64,000 bases of DNA from Austropuccinia psidii. Its lineage: Eukaryota; Basidiomycota; Pucciniomycetes; Pucciniales; Sphaerophragmiaceae. Each line of letters starts with the position of its first letter. Position 1 is the first letter of the stretch. Below, piece after piece: positions 34,709-46,227 of the stretch. Made by a program: the position numbers and the translations under genes. The stretch lies in the NCBI GenBank assembly GCA_023105745.1, contig JALGQZ010000011.1, forward strand, positions 44,980,698 through 45,044,697. Direction: 5' to 3'. Below the pieces are notes generated by a model. That model was not told where the DNA came from, did no database searches, and saw nothing but the letters and a program-made list of their open reading frames with translations.

Positions 34709-35339
34709 TATTAAACTTCAATTAAATTGATTTTTTGGTATATTATGATTAGGTTTACCATAAGTAAAATACAATTATTCTAATTTTTATTATATTAATT
34801 TTTTAAAAATTGAAAGCTGAAACATATAAATTTAGGCTTTCAATTACTTCTTCAAGAAATTTTAATTTTCTCTAAGAATAAGCAAAGAACGTATTTTCAA
34901 GGGTAAAATAAAAAAGAACCTTATTAGAAAGAAACATTAATTATTAGCTTATAGAAATATAAGATAAGGATTTAATCTGTGTGAGAGCCAAAAGTAAATA
35001 TATTGAGAAATGGATTATATACAGATTTCTGAAAGTATTTCTTTCTTCCATGTAAAAATAGAAATCACTACCAAAGTTAAAGTTTTGAGAAGTTTTGGAT
35101 GAAGTTAGTTTTGAACTTAAGCTTATCTAATATTTATAAGTATTCTTAAATATTTGGAAGTTATTAAAACCTTGTATAAAAGCTTGTACATTGGTATTTG
35201 GACTTGGAAGGCTTGTGATTACTTTCCAAATGGGGAATAAATCAGTTTCAACTTTGATATTTAATAAAAGTCTAAGCTCAAGGTTTAAATAAGGTATACA
35301 AAAATTAAATACAGGAGTAAAGACTCAATGGTACTCTTT
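34709..35339. other. AT-rich region, no gene seen
   Basis: Possibly internal sequence following the family B LTR, but no gag motif was readable. Confidence 0.35.
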
Positions 35340-36888
35340 CAGATCCTAAATGTGGGGTACCCTGTTACACACCAAGGAGAATGTTCCGTCAATTGCCGTT
35401 GATTGACTTCATGTCACACCGCGGTCAGTATAAAATCTTGCTTCAGTCGCGTTAGTGTCACATTATAGTCACTGTATTTAGTGGGTCACGTCACATCTGC
35501 ATCAAGACAACGTCAATCTTCACATGTGTCACATGAGAATGTCACTCAAAGCCCAAACCCATTTCAACACTATTTTCAATGTTTGGGTAATTACACCTCG
35601 TGGTGCAAGGCAGCAGTTTGGCATGAGAAGACTTATGCCCCACCGCCTGATCATATCACCCCTTTACCATGCCTAGTCTCATGCTTTAAGTGGCTTCTGC
35701 ATCCCCACCTAATCCTCTCTGACCCTTAGCATGCTTACCTGCCGGCACTGCCCTCACCACACCCCCACCGCTTACCATCCTTATGCTCACATAGTGCCCT
35801 CCCAACATGCTTCCGACGCCGCCCTCACACTGGCCTAATCCTTACACTCCTGCAGTGGGCTCAAGATGAGACTACAATGCCACTCCTTACACTTCCACAC
35901 CCGGCCTTATCTTTTCTGCCACTTACAATTATTGCACTCCCACAGCACCCTCAAGATATGCCTCTGACTCCGTGCTCAACCCCCCTTACACCTATCCCTC
36001 TCTCTGCCGCTTACCATCCTTACACTCAGGCATTAGATCCATAGGTTACGGTGGCTTGTTGGCGTACATGATGAACACAATCATGGAAATATGCTGAGTG
36101 GCCTTCTCTGCCAACAGGTTCTGGGGGGAAATTGGTAGATATATTCACAATGTTGTGGTTAGGGTTTAAATCATGAGGCTCACAAATTAAAACCTAATAA
36201 GTGGACTATTTAATACCAAAATTGTGTCTTCGGTTTTGGAAACAAAACCATTTCATTTAATATCATTAAAGTGGAACACTTTGCTTAGTCCTTACCTCAT
36301 GAGCGTTGAATAGTTCAAAAGTTGACTTTAGTAGGTTTCTCACTAGTCAGATTTATTCAATTTCTCCCAGGGAAGTGATTTCATCTTAATGATATGAAAT
36401 AATTTGCAACACATCACCTCCTTGAATTTTCTGACAAATCATATTTTGCAAATTCAATACAACAAGCTCAATAGATATTAATGGAAGGCTCCAAGGCCGT
36501 CAATGGGCAGGTTTCTTTCCGTCAGCTTGTGGTTCTGAAATGTCTTTTATCTAGAAAATTCACCAATTATTGAACTGACTTAAATTGATATTTAGGTTCT
36601 TGAAAATTTCCAAAATTCTCCAATATTGATATTACCTAAAAAGGAATCAATAATTAATATCTTAAGCTTATTTTAGTTCCACCACTTTCAGAACTCCCAC
36701 CTTTTTTGTCAATTTTGATCTTTTTATTCAAAGAATTTCAATCAAGTTATACATCAACTTGTCACCATCTCTTTACTCAATAAACTACCTCTGCTATTCC
36801 CCAACCACTTCCCCAAACCCCTGGGAATTCAACTGAATTAAATGAGCTACGAACTTCAGCCCCAGAGAGTGGAAGTGAAATCTCTGAT
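35340..36888. other. C/T-rich degenerate repeat region
   Basis: From about 35700 to 36030 phrases such as CTTACCATCCTTACACTC and CTTACACTCC recur imperfectly, giving a pyrimidine-rich, GC-richer block unlike the AT-rich flanks. Words of the type GTCACAT recur between 35410 and 35530. No gene could be supported. Confidence 0.4.
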
Positions 36889-37342
36889 ATGGTCAGTAGT
36901 CATGAATTAGCCATTGAAGTAGAGAGCCTGGCACATGAAAGTAATCCAGATCCACCAGTTCTTCCAGAATGTGAGCATAGATTTATCTCGAATATTCGTA
37001 GTCTCTCCAAAACTGATACTTTTGCCATAGCTTTCATTTCAGCTCAGCCTCCAAGCTCTCAGAAACAAAATTTTAAAAGCTATCAGAAGGAAAGGACTTT
37101 TGAGCCTTGTGCACCAACAGAAGATGCAGGGCAAGATGACATAATTTTCAGTGGGGAGGTTGAAATTATATCCAAGGAAAAACTTGTCTAAAACATTGCT
37201 CAAACAATTCCAAGGCTCAAAAAAAATGAAAATGATAGCAAAATTCCTGATTATGTGCATCAAAACAAATGCTGAAGCAACAGGCCTCCTCAAAATGGAT
37301 TTTAACTGTAAGTCCATTACTAATTCAATACAAAAACATTAA
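36889..37342 (+). pseudogene. Coding relic of unknown function
   Basis: Reads MVSSHELAIEVESLAHESN, then LPECEHRFISNIRSLSKTDT and SGEVEIISKEKLV, before TAA at 37189-37191. The same frame continues (NIAQTIPRL) and shifts by one base near 37265 into NAEATGLLKMDFN, ending at TAA 37340. The acidic, helical character and continuity across one stop and one shift indicate a decayed gene. It resembles predicted proteins I recall as highly repeated in myrtle rust. No domain recognised. GTG or an upstream start is equally possible. Confidence 0.45.
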
Positions 37343-37344
37343 AA

Positions 37345-37860
37345 ATGGCTGCTTACAGTATATGGGCAGGTGTGGAGGTGGGAGAATCTCTACCTGAAGA
37401 ATCTCAAGTGGTAATTGGAATTCCAGGAAAAGGATTAGGAAAAAGACAAAATATAAATTCCACCAAAAAAACCAACAAAAAATGCCATACCTTTGACGTT
37501 GCAAAAGATTCCAGGGATCAAGGTGATGACATGATCAATGTTGAAGTGGACCATATTGATAAGGAACCTCCGCATACTGAAAGCCCCCCCATACTCAATA
37601 AAAAAATCCATTATGAAACCCCTCCCACCTCTCCTCAAAATATTGAAGCTTTTCAAGAAAGGGAGACAATTAAACATGATACAATGGGACAAGATATTAC
37701 TGAGATAATGCCTGGCCCTGAGCCTGAAGTGTCATCCTCTGCTAATTTTCAAGGAATATTTTTATCCTGCATTGAAGAGTTTGGAGAAATTTTGAATTAT
37801 CATTCCAATATTACTCAACAATCATGGAAAAGGGGGCTTGATAATATCAATATTATTTGA
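37345..37860 (+). CDS. Hypothetical ORF, possibly part of a repeated gene family
   Basis: 171 codons from ATG at 37345, three bases after the previous relic's stop and in the same register as its first part. It is hydrophilic, D/E/P/S-rich, with HIDKEPPHTESPPIL and PTSPQNIEAFQERE. It ends LDNINII before TGA. No membrane segment, signal peptide or known domain. It could be the continuation of the preceding gene separated by an intron or decay. Function unknown. Confidence 0.4.
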   Translation: MAAYSIWAGVEVGESLPEESQVVIGIPGKGLGKRQNINSTKKTNKKCHTFDVAKDSRDQGDDMINVEVDHIDKEPPHTESPPILNKKIHYETPPTSPQNIEAFQERETIKHDTMGQDITEIMPGPEPEVSSSANFQGIFLSCIEEFGEILNYHSNITQQSWKRGLDNINII

Positions 37861-38274
37861 AAAAATGATGAGACAATTTACCAACAAATGATGCTGATAC
37901 ATTCCTGACCATTGGTATTAAGGTGATCAGTAACTGAGAGCTTAAAATGTTGGCCTGGCCTGAGGAGCTTGACATTTCAGGTGAGTTTTATCTGTGTGCA
38001 TGATAAATGATTATTGGCTGTTGACTTGTGATATAAATCGAAATATATAGGGTTAGAATTTTCTAATCCAACACAAACAGAAGCATTTTTTAATAATAAA
38101 ATTTGGAATCTCAAATTGATTAAGGAATCAGAAAAACATCCAGATAATCTTCCCAAATCTGAACACTCCTTCTTCAAAAGGGTTCAGAGCCTTCTTTACC
38201 CTGGCAATACAATTAAACATTTTTGGGAAAATGTTATGTTTGAATTCTTTAGTTTAGTCTAATAAAATGTGATT

Positions 38275-38831
38275 GCACCCAAACCATATGTGGCACCAAC
38301 ATCAAATTCTACCAATACTCTTGGACTTGAATGGGAAGCAGTTGAATACCTTGCCTCCTGCTTGAGTAAATAAAAGCAACATGCAACACAACTTAGCATT
38401 GAAGGTGGCAGGGCTGACAATGAGATATTGACAAAGCCGCAAAAGAACCTGGAGGATCTAATGGATTCAGTTATCCATTTGATGACTGCATACAACATGG
38501 CATTTGCACATACAAACGTTGAAGTCTATGGCATGAAAGGCAAACTCACAAGCTTGAAAAAAATGAGGCCATCAAAGATCTTTTGACGTGTCAGAAGTAT
38601 CTTGGAATAAATCAAATTTGCTATGGTATATTAGTGGAATTCTATGCCGCAGGGGTTTGTGGTTTGATGGTATGCTCAGATGACTGGAGAACAAGCTCAG
38701 TGAAAGGGGCTTTATTACCAATTGACATTTCCAAAAGACTCTCAGTGGGTAAAAATATAGTAGAGCCGGTGTGGCTATGTACTAATAAGTATATATGTAA
38801 TTTACTGAATAAGAGTTTCTTCTCATCATAG
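38275..38831 (+). pseudogene. Coding relic of unknown function
   Basis: A frame reading YVAPTSNSTNTLGLEWEAV, a TAA near 38370, then LSIEGGRADNEILTKPQKN and MAFAHTNVEVYGMKGKLTS. A 1-nt loss in an A7 run near 38557 shifts it into a second frame. That frame reads TCQKYLGINQICYGILVEF, LMVCSDDWR and EPVWLCTNKYICNLLN and ends at TAG. Continuity across both breaks indicates one former protein of at least 185 residues. I recall similar repeated predicted proteins in myrtle rust but no function. It may belong with the two relics upstream as one decayed gene. Confidence 0.5.
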
Positions 38832-40011
38832 TATTTTAACCCCACTGTAACTCTTAGATTTTAATTTGCACAATGTTTGGTATTAGACTTTGGTGATGCC
38901 TGGGTGGAGAAGCACAGTCTTGGTTCAAGTGATGAGGTCACATTGACTGTACCCAGGTCAGCTAAACTTACAACCAGTATTGACCCATTTTAGATTAGAT
39001 TTTTATCAGATAGATTGTAATTTAAGTTTTAAAAGTGATTTATGAATTTAATAATTGTGACTATCTATCATACTACTGCCTGGATGCCTCAGTATGAATA
39101 CCAATAATACCTACCTTTGTATGGAGGCATGCCTCTGTACACCATTGAAAATACTCCAACAAGACACAAACTGAGTCAGGCAGTTTTTCCCACAATTAGC
39201 ACACGCAGGGGCATTGCCACAAGTGGGTCTCAACACTTCCTGCCAGCTAATAATAGGCCAACTGGCACTGGTTATCTTATAGAGGACTAAGATGATTAGG
39301 GATCCGCAGCAGAGTGCATTTGAATTTGCGTGTGCTTGCAATATTCCACATGGTTGGATTTGAACCTCATTGAATTGGAATATGAATATATCGAATTGAA
39401 TAAAGCAGTATCCACTGCATTTTGCAGGTTCAGGTACTTCAGATTTCCTTTTCACAAAATTCAGATGTAATATTTCATTTTTAGCCGCAATTAAAAAACA
39501 TTAATTGACCAAAATCAAACTTAGTTGAAATTGATAATTCACACATCAGTCAGTAATCATTTTGTTTCATTTCATTTTCTGGTGCAAGCATGCCATTCAC
39601 AAAAAAAGGAAAGGAGTGTAAAAGGGAACTCACGGGAAAGCATGAGTGGCTTGCTTATTCTCAGCATATATATATATATATATATGCTTAAGCATTTATG
39701 TGGCACCCTCATTGGGCCCCATGGAAGAACATTGGCTTTAGTCAGTTTAGATTGAGCCAATGTCATGTGGGCTCCAACAGGGAAGTCAAATATGTGTGCC
39801 AAATAAAGCTCTTTGGGCATTGGACACCATTCTGGACTCAGGAGGCCTTAGCTTTAAACGGCAGGAAGCAGTATCTGATATCTTGTCTTCTTCAACACAA
39901 AGTGATCCCTCAACCACTCAGGAATAGTGGGACATCCCAAAAGACAAATGAGGCCAAAACAACCCAAAAGAATAAGTTTTTTCCTCCACTCGACCAACAG
40001 CACAAATATCA
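38832..40011. other. Intergenic region with short AT microsatellite
   Basis: No gene supported. A short (AT)n run lies at 39666-39685. Open frames on both strands here lack recognisable motifs. A 5' part of the oxygenase relic may lie at its right end. Confidence 0.4.
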
Positions 40012-40959
40012 ATGCCAGTATCAGAAAATATAACCACCAGTGATAGTCAGAGCATTGTGGATTTCACTCAAATGAAACACATTCACTTTGGACGTGTGGC
40101 TATTTTCTCATCAACCGGATTAATCATTGCCCTTGTTGAATTCGGACCAGTCACAACAATGAGTGAAGTCAAGGTCAATCAATGGGATTAATTATCACAA
40201 TTCTTATTTTGTGAAAGAAAATTCACCAACCCGATTGCAAGAAATGGGGCATTCCTGTAGGGATTTATGTTCGCAATTGGGTGATGCAAATGCAGCACAA
40301 ATAATGAACAATTTGGACTTTATGGAAGTCTTGGGAGAATTGAAAACACAAAAGATGAATGGTGGAACCAAGGTGCAAATCTTAGCTCAGTGGGTTGCAT
40401 TCTAGGTCAATCCTTACAATATTTTGGGGATAAATTATTTCAAAAGATTCAAACTTGCTACAAGTCATTAGGGGTTCTGTCCTTTGATCAAGTCAATGAT
40501 GAAGCCAATATTTCTGCAAATCAGGGGGCATTCAAATTTGCTTCTGCACTCACTTTCACCATGAACAGATTCAAAAACTCACCTCATCTTGATAAGGATG
40601 CATTGTTGTATGCTTCAGGATGGTGGTTTCAAGCTGATAAGTGGATCAGCCAAATTCAAAGAGATGCATCAAAGCAGTGTGCAGGGGGAAAATTGATCTT
40701 CCCAAATGAGCACTTTTGGATTGATCTCTCCAATTTTCATGGGCTCATTCAGGTAATGTGGGCCAGTAGTACATTTGTTCATTATACTAATCCAGCACAG
40801 GACAATGAAAGCATGACACTAGTGGGTATGTCTGCACAATTCTCAAGGAGGTTAGCAAAAACAATGTGGCAGAAACGCCATGGGTATAATGAGATTGGTG
40901 AGGGAGCAGGCTATCAAATCAGGGATGGTATTACAATCTCATCCCAATTAGAAGAATGA
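40012..40959 (+). pseudogene. Tet-like 2OG-Fe(II) oxygenase relic
   Basis: One frame runs from ATG 40012 to TGA 40957-40959, interrupted by TAA 40189-40191, TAG 40258-40260 and TGA 40282-40284 (the last replacing W in AIGW). The N-terminal part reads HFGRVAIFSSTGLIIALVEF, then RKFTNPIARNGAF and FMFAIG. The core reads FTMNRFKNSPHLDKDALLY, GGKLIFPNEHFWIDL and ASSTFVHYTNPA, then GMSAQFSRRLAK. This layout fits a 2-oxoglutarate/Fe(II) dioxygenase: HxD at 40585-40593, a distal His at 40780-40782, and Arg at 40846-40851. It resembles the Tet/JBP-like family that is multiplied in rust genomes. Active members oxidise methylated bases in DNA or RNA; for fungal expansions the substrate is largely inferred. 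The last 226 codons are open, with all metal ligands present, so decay is recent or the protein is truncated. An intron near the stops is an alternative explanation. The true N-terminus may lie upstream. Confidence 0.7.
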
Positions 40960-41119
40960 GGGAGTTTGGATGCATCTGGGAGTTAGAGAGTAATTGGTGA
41001 ATAAGGGTGTGATAATGTGTAGGACAGTATACACCTGGTTTTGATGGGTTGGAATTGGGGTTATATGGTGGCTCACATGAAAAAGGGGTGAAATGGCTCA
41101 TGTACGCTTTTCCTTGTTC

Positions 41120-41495
41120 CTTTCTCTTGTTCAAGATCCCAACACTTCACATGCAAATCCTTACGCCTGTCCAGGATCCCAATGCTTCACATTCAAAACC
41201 TTGCGCTCTACATCCTTATGCAGGGGCAGCCTCTCAACAATGCAAACAATTCCTTACACTTTTCCAGGCTCCTGATTCTTCACACTCAAATCCTTACACT
41301 TGTACAGGTTCCTGACAATTCAAACAACTCCCTATGCCGGGGCAGCCTCCTGACAGCTGCAACACTTCTTTATGCTGGTGCAGGATCCCAACACTTCACA
41401 CGCACATCCTTATGCTTGTGCAGGTTCCCAACAATCCAGACAATTCCTTACGCCTGGGAAGCCTCCCAACAATTCTAAAAATTCATTACACAACT
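41120..41495. repeat. Degenerate minisatellite
   Basis: Phrases of the form CAGGATCCCAACACTTCACA, AATCCTTACRCTTGT and GGGGCAGCCTCC recur about every 50-65 bp (41140, 41160, 41275, 41290, 41385, 41420, 41450). All three frames of the plus strand stay open over much of it, which is typical for a simple repeat rather than a gene. Confidence 0.6.
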
Positions 41496-41831
41496 AAGAT
41501 TCATAGCGTTTCACCATAGGAAAGGCAATGACTCATGAATCTGCAGTGGATTGCTGACATGCAGAGAGCCCCCGCATTCTTACAGTTAAGATCTGAGATG
41601 GTTGTAAACTATGGAAGAAGAAAATATAGGAGGGCTAATGGTGACTATTGGCAAATTTTCTGCAAAAGAGGTTCTCACAAAGAAATCCTGACTCAAACAT
41701 TTGGTGGGGGACTTACAAAAATTATTCTCACACAATAGGTGATTTGCACTAAGGAGAAATAAAATATTTTCACATGAACAAATAATATAATAATAATTGA
41801 AAATATCAATCATTGAATACAAATAATTTAT

Positions 41832-43152
41832 TTAAAGGAGTGTATTACAAAAGATAAAAAGTGAAAAGAATGTGATTTTTTTTATTTTTCTAAGTATTTT
41901 GAGACTATCCCGGTGATGTCCTACATTGGATAAGCCTCCAGTGCCTGGCCAAGGAGGGAGTTTAGTTCCTCCTGGAATTCCTGGTGCATCTAATTTCAAT
42001 GATTTGCATCCACAAAGGGAATCATGTGGAGCAATCTGCAATGCTCCAACAAGATTTGGTTGATGGCTTGAGGAATCATTAGTGTTGGTTGCAAGTCAGT
42101 GAATTCCTGGCGAGCCTCATTGTGGGAATGAGGAGGGGATTGGGTTCTCAGAGGCAACTGGAGGTATATTTGGGGAAGGAACCAGGGGGGGATCCGAAGG
42201 GCATATTGTCAATGATGATTATGGAGGGGGGTGGAGTGGGAGGAGCTGGAGATGGTCAAAGGAGAGTGAGGAAAAGTTGAAGTGGGGACTTACCAAAAGG
42301 TTTCTCTTTGGATTGCATCAGAGCCACCTCAGGTTCAGGCTCATGAGCTGGAATGTCCTCATGTGGTTCGGAGGATGGACTCAGACCAGGAAGAAGTGGG
42401 TCATTGGGTTGGGAGGGTTCTACAAAAGGAGGAAGAGTCAGTTCACTTGAGTCAAAAGTGGAAATTGAAGAAAACTTTGGCTTCTTACCGCAAAATAAGT
42501 TCTTCAACCATTGGGTGCCACTTGGGCCTGGAGTTTTCTCACAAGGCAAACTAGGAATGGGAGAGTCTTGTTGTGGGGGAGTTGGTTGGTTTTGTTCTAT
42601 GCGTAATGGAAAAAAGCCAGTATGATTGCATGAAGGGAAATGAGACAAGGAGGAGAAAGAAAGCTTAATTTGGCATTTGAATCCCATAGGTGACAAGACG
42701 TGGTGATGATTGGCCCAAGCTCAAATTTCCTCTTGCCATTTCCATGCTTAATTGGATGGATAATCACTTTGCTCTGGTCAAGGAGTGAAGTGACCATTGG
42801 ATGGTGGCCTAGGAGGGGGAGTGGAAAAATTGATACTTGAGGGGACAGGGCTAATTGTCCAGAATTGTTCCCATCTGCCTGTTTGGGGTCCCGGCATCAA
42901 TTCACATTTGGGAATGCTTTCATCATCATTGACCACAAAGGAGTCTTGGTCGGGAACTCCTCTGGCCTTGTGGTCAGAAGGGTTGGACAAAAAATGAGAA
43001 TTTCTTGTGTGCTTGTTGGCAAGCATCACAAGCACCAGTTGTTGCTGAGGAGCAAATGCAGAGGATACCCTGCTTACTGCACAAAGTGCATGACATCTAA
43101 AAAAAAAGACAAATGAGGTTAGTAAGTGAATAGAAAGGAATATTTCAAGCAA
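41832..43152 (-). pseudogene. Frameshifted proline-rich gene, minus strand
   Basis: Three overlapping minus-strand frames follow one another. 43152-42778 includes MLANKHTRNSHFLSNPSD and PKCELMPGPQTGRWEQF. 42797-42597 reads MVTSLLDQSKVIIHPIKHG. 42696-42256 is P/S/E-rich (PPQQDSPIPSLPCEKTPGPS, PSSEPHEDIPAHEPEPE). The end of each frame abuts the start of the next in the same order, as expected from frameshifts in a single gene. A donor-like GTAAGT lies near 42293 and an acceptor-like CTCCTCAG near 43053 (minus strand). A further frame, 42041-41832, reads GCKSLKLDAPGIPGGTKLPP. Likely an amplified rust gene of unknown function. No catalytic motif seen. Confidence 0.5.
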
Positions 43153-46100
43153 AGAGGAAGAAATACAGCTATTTATGTATTTAAAACGGAATTAAAAAAA
43201 AGCTCTAGTCAGAAGTTTTTAAAAGTCTGGAAGAAAGTCATGAAGAAGATTAAGTATTAATATTGGAACATAATATTGACAAAAGTTTTAAATGAAGGAG
43301 ATGCACAAGGTGGATAGAAGGGGGGTTCTGGATGTATAAGCAGGAAAAACAAACCACAAAAAATAAGGGGAGTGGGGTTAGTTGAGTGCAATAGAAAAGA
43401 GTGGAATTGCAGGAAGACAAAGGGGAATACGCACAAGAATGAGAAGAGAGGGTGAGAAAAAAAGTGGAGGGTGTGTTGGGAGAAGATGGTCTTTCATACC
43501 ATGGTGAAGCTGAGCCAATTGCAGCAGTCGCAGCACCTGCCAAAGCCTCAGCTTCAAGGTGTGTCAGGAAAATTAAAGCTCAGTCGCAGCATTGGCTGTA
43601 ACTGAGAAGGGAAATGCCTGTGTGAGGCAGAGGAAAAAGGGGTTCTGGCTGCGTATTGCAATTGATTGAATTGTCAGACTGAGTCAAATCCCCTTTGTTT
43701 CCTTAAATAGCCACCCAATCTCCTGGGAGGTCATTGTTAAATGTGCACAGTTGGTGCAATCCACAAATGCCCCATGCACATTAGGATGTGGCGCGTTTGG
43801 TCACAGGTGATTGCGGCGAGCATACCAGCCTTATGGCCAGATGATAGTGTTTGAACAAAGGTCGGGAGGCTGTATCCCAAGTGAATACAGCGTGAGCTTG
43901 GGTTGACCCATTGTGCAGGTCTGCTTTGGGTCATAATTGAAATGCTCAGTGGCTGAACATTTGAATTGCACAGCTGTTGAGCTATTGAGATAACAATATC
44001 AAATGCACCCTGCTGAGAAATTGCTAGGTCATCCTTTTAAGCACACAATCTGAGCATTTGGCACAGAATTGGAAGACATCTCAGCCAGGAGCAGCATATC
44101 ACATGCTTTGGTGAAGTGCTCAGAAGTGGGCCTTCAAATGAACTATTGCAAAAAGCCTTCTGACCATGGCTTTACCAAAAACTTCCACACTGAGCTTTTT
44201 ACCATGACATGCTCAGCTTGCGTGTGAAAATCAGGTGAATCACAATGCTGAGCATTGGGCACATGAGCTACATGTATGAAAATGATTGGAAGGTGGATAC
44301 CGATTGGTAATATGCATGCAGGCGGAAGTAGTATTACACCATCCTGATTTGCACAGCCAACATTGTAGTATGTACACCTTTGTACATGTATGCTGCAGGG
44401 AAGAGGAAAAGCTGTACAGGAATGTAACATGCAATCATGCCAAGCCATAGAGTCAAATTTATCAAATGCATCCCTTTGATGCATAGTTTTGGAGAGCTCA
44501 GCCTAACTAATGAAGAGATGCTGGTGTATTCCAAGTTAATTTAAGGGGTGCATATTGGGATGACTAATGATTTGGGTCATATGCAAACAGTGGATTCACT
44601 CCGGTGCCAAGGTTGGGGCAAACTATGACTGGCCCTGCTTGGTTTTTGCACCCACACATTCTTGGGCCACCACATGCTTTCATATGCACCCCCCATGGAT
44701 TATACACAGGAAATTTTCACACTCCTGGCGGACCTTTTACTGCCTGTATTCCGACCAGCTATTTGCTTGTGTGGGTGGCCTGCTTGTGCAAGGAAACCTG
44801 AGGCCAATCAGTGTGGATTTTCTTAAGCCTCATACACATTAGCATAACCCCAGCTTATGATCCCTGAGGCTGGTTATAATTATGCGGGGATCTGCCACTG
44901 CGGGTAACATGCCCGAAATTCTCACATGCGCCGCGGAAATATTGGCGCCTGTCTTCCAGCCAAAAAATACCTTGGGCAGGTGGCCTATTTCTCTGAAGAT
45001 TCTCACACACGTGAGGGAAAAACCCTGACTCCAATCTGGGTGGATTAGTAATAGCCTCAAACACAATAGGGGTGAGTGTGTAAGTGGATAACAGCTCACA
45101 GACGGCACCCTCTTTGATCAAGCCACACATTCCCCCCTGGAATCCCAGTAGGTGTCAGTCCACTACAATTTCCATGCAAAACTAAACTCATGTTCCGTGG
45201 CGTTCCACCAAATATACCTCACTCGCCCACACAAAAGGATCCCCACAGTGCATTTTTCTTTCCACCACCACCATTTCCCAGTAGGTCACTGTATGACAAA
45301 TAACCTGGGGAAGATACACTTAATGTTTGCTGTAACAACAGTGAACATGCATGCATTCCTCTAATATGCCACTGTACAAGAAGCTGTTACAACCCACCCA
45401 ATTTTGGATATGTTGATTTGAACCTTGGGTAATATGCAGCAGATCCAGAATTAATATTGGTTGTCCCACATTCTTGCCACCTTGCCTTGATATATGCCCC
45501 AAATTGGATATGAACATTATAAGCCGAAGAGGGCCATCTTCCTAATGACCATGCATGTAACCACAGGCCATGCCCCTTTGAGCCCATTTCTGCCTCTCAT
45601 ATAAGCTCACCACCTGCGCTTATTGGTCTTCATTCCCTTTAGCTAACCCTTCCTGATCATATAATTTCCCACTGTCCCCAAATAATTCATAATAGCCATC
45701 ATATCAACCCCTTCAAAACCACTTTGAATTGGGATGATTAATATTTGTATTCAAATAAATAGTGATCTAACCTCAAAAATTTATAATTCCCACTTAGTTT
45801 CTTGTATTATCCTATGTCACAATTAACACAACATATTTGTATATCTCCCCAATCACCAGAATACTATTGGCTCTCTCCCTGGAATCCTTTCCAACATGTT
45901 AATACCATTCCTTGGGGTGCCACAAACATTCATGCACTGTGGTCCTGGTGGAGCATGGATTGAGAATTGCCAATCCAATGCTACTTAATCATTATTTGTT
46001 GAGCGAGTATTTATGACTGATCAGCATGATCCTTCCTCATCTCAGAAACCCAATCTAGCATTGATGTTCTTCACATGGTATCCAAACATTATATTCATAA

Positions 46101-46227
46101 TTGAAAGTTCTCACAAACAAGACTTCAAGCTTAAAATTCCTAAAGATTATGACTGTAATACACATAGTCAATGTCAACTTTTTACTCCCACATTTCCAGC
46201 TTCAAACTCAATGCCACCATCATATCC
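43153..46227. other. Low-repeat region, no gene supported
   Basis: Moderate GC compared with the rest of the window. Short open frames on both strands have no recognisable motifs or continuity. Words such as GCTGAGC, TGAGCATT and their complements recur between 43940 and 44260, roughly every 30-70 bp. Confidence 0.4.

Noticed and set aside
39111..39455. Cysteine-containing minus-strand ORF of 114 codons
   Set aside because: Cysteines show no regular metal-binding spacing and there is no continuity with neighbours.
40163..40405. 80-codon plus-strand ORF within the oxygenase relic
   Set aside because: It is out of register with the frame carrying the oxygenase motifs and arises because that frame has stops here.
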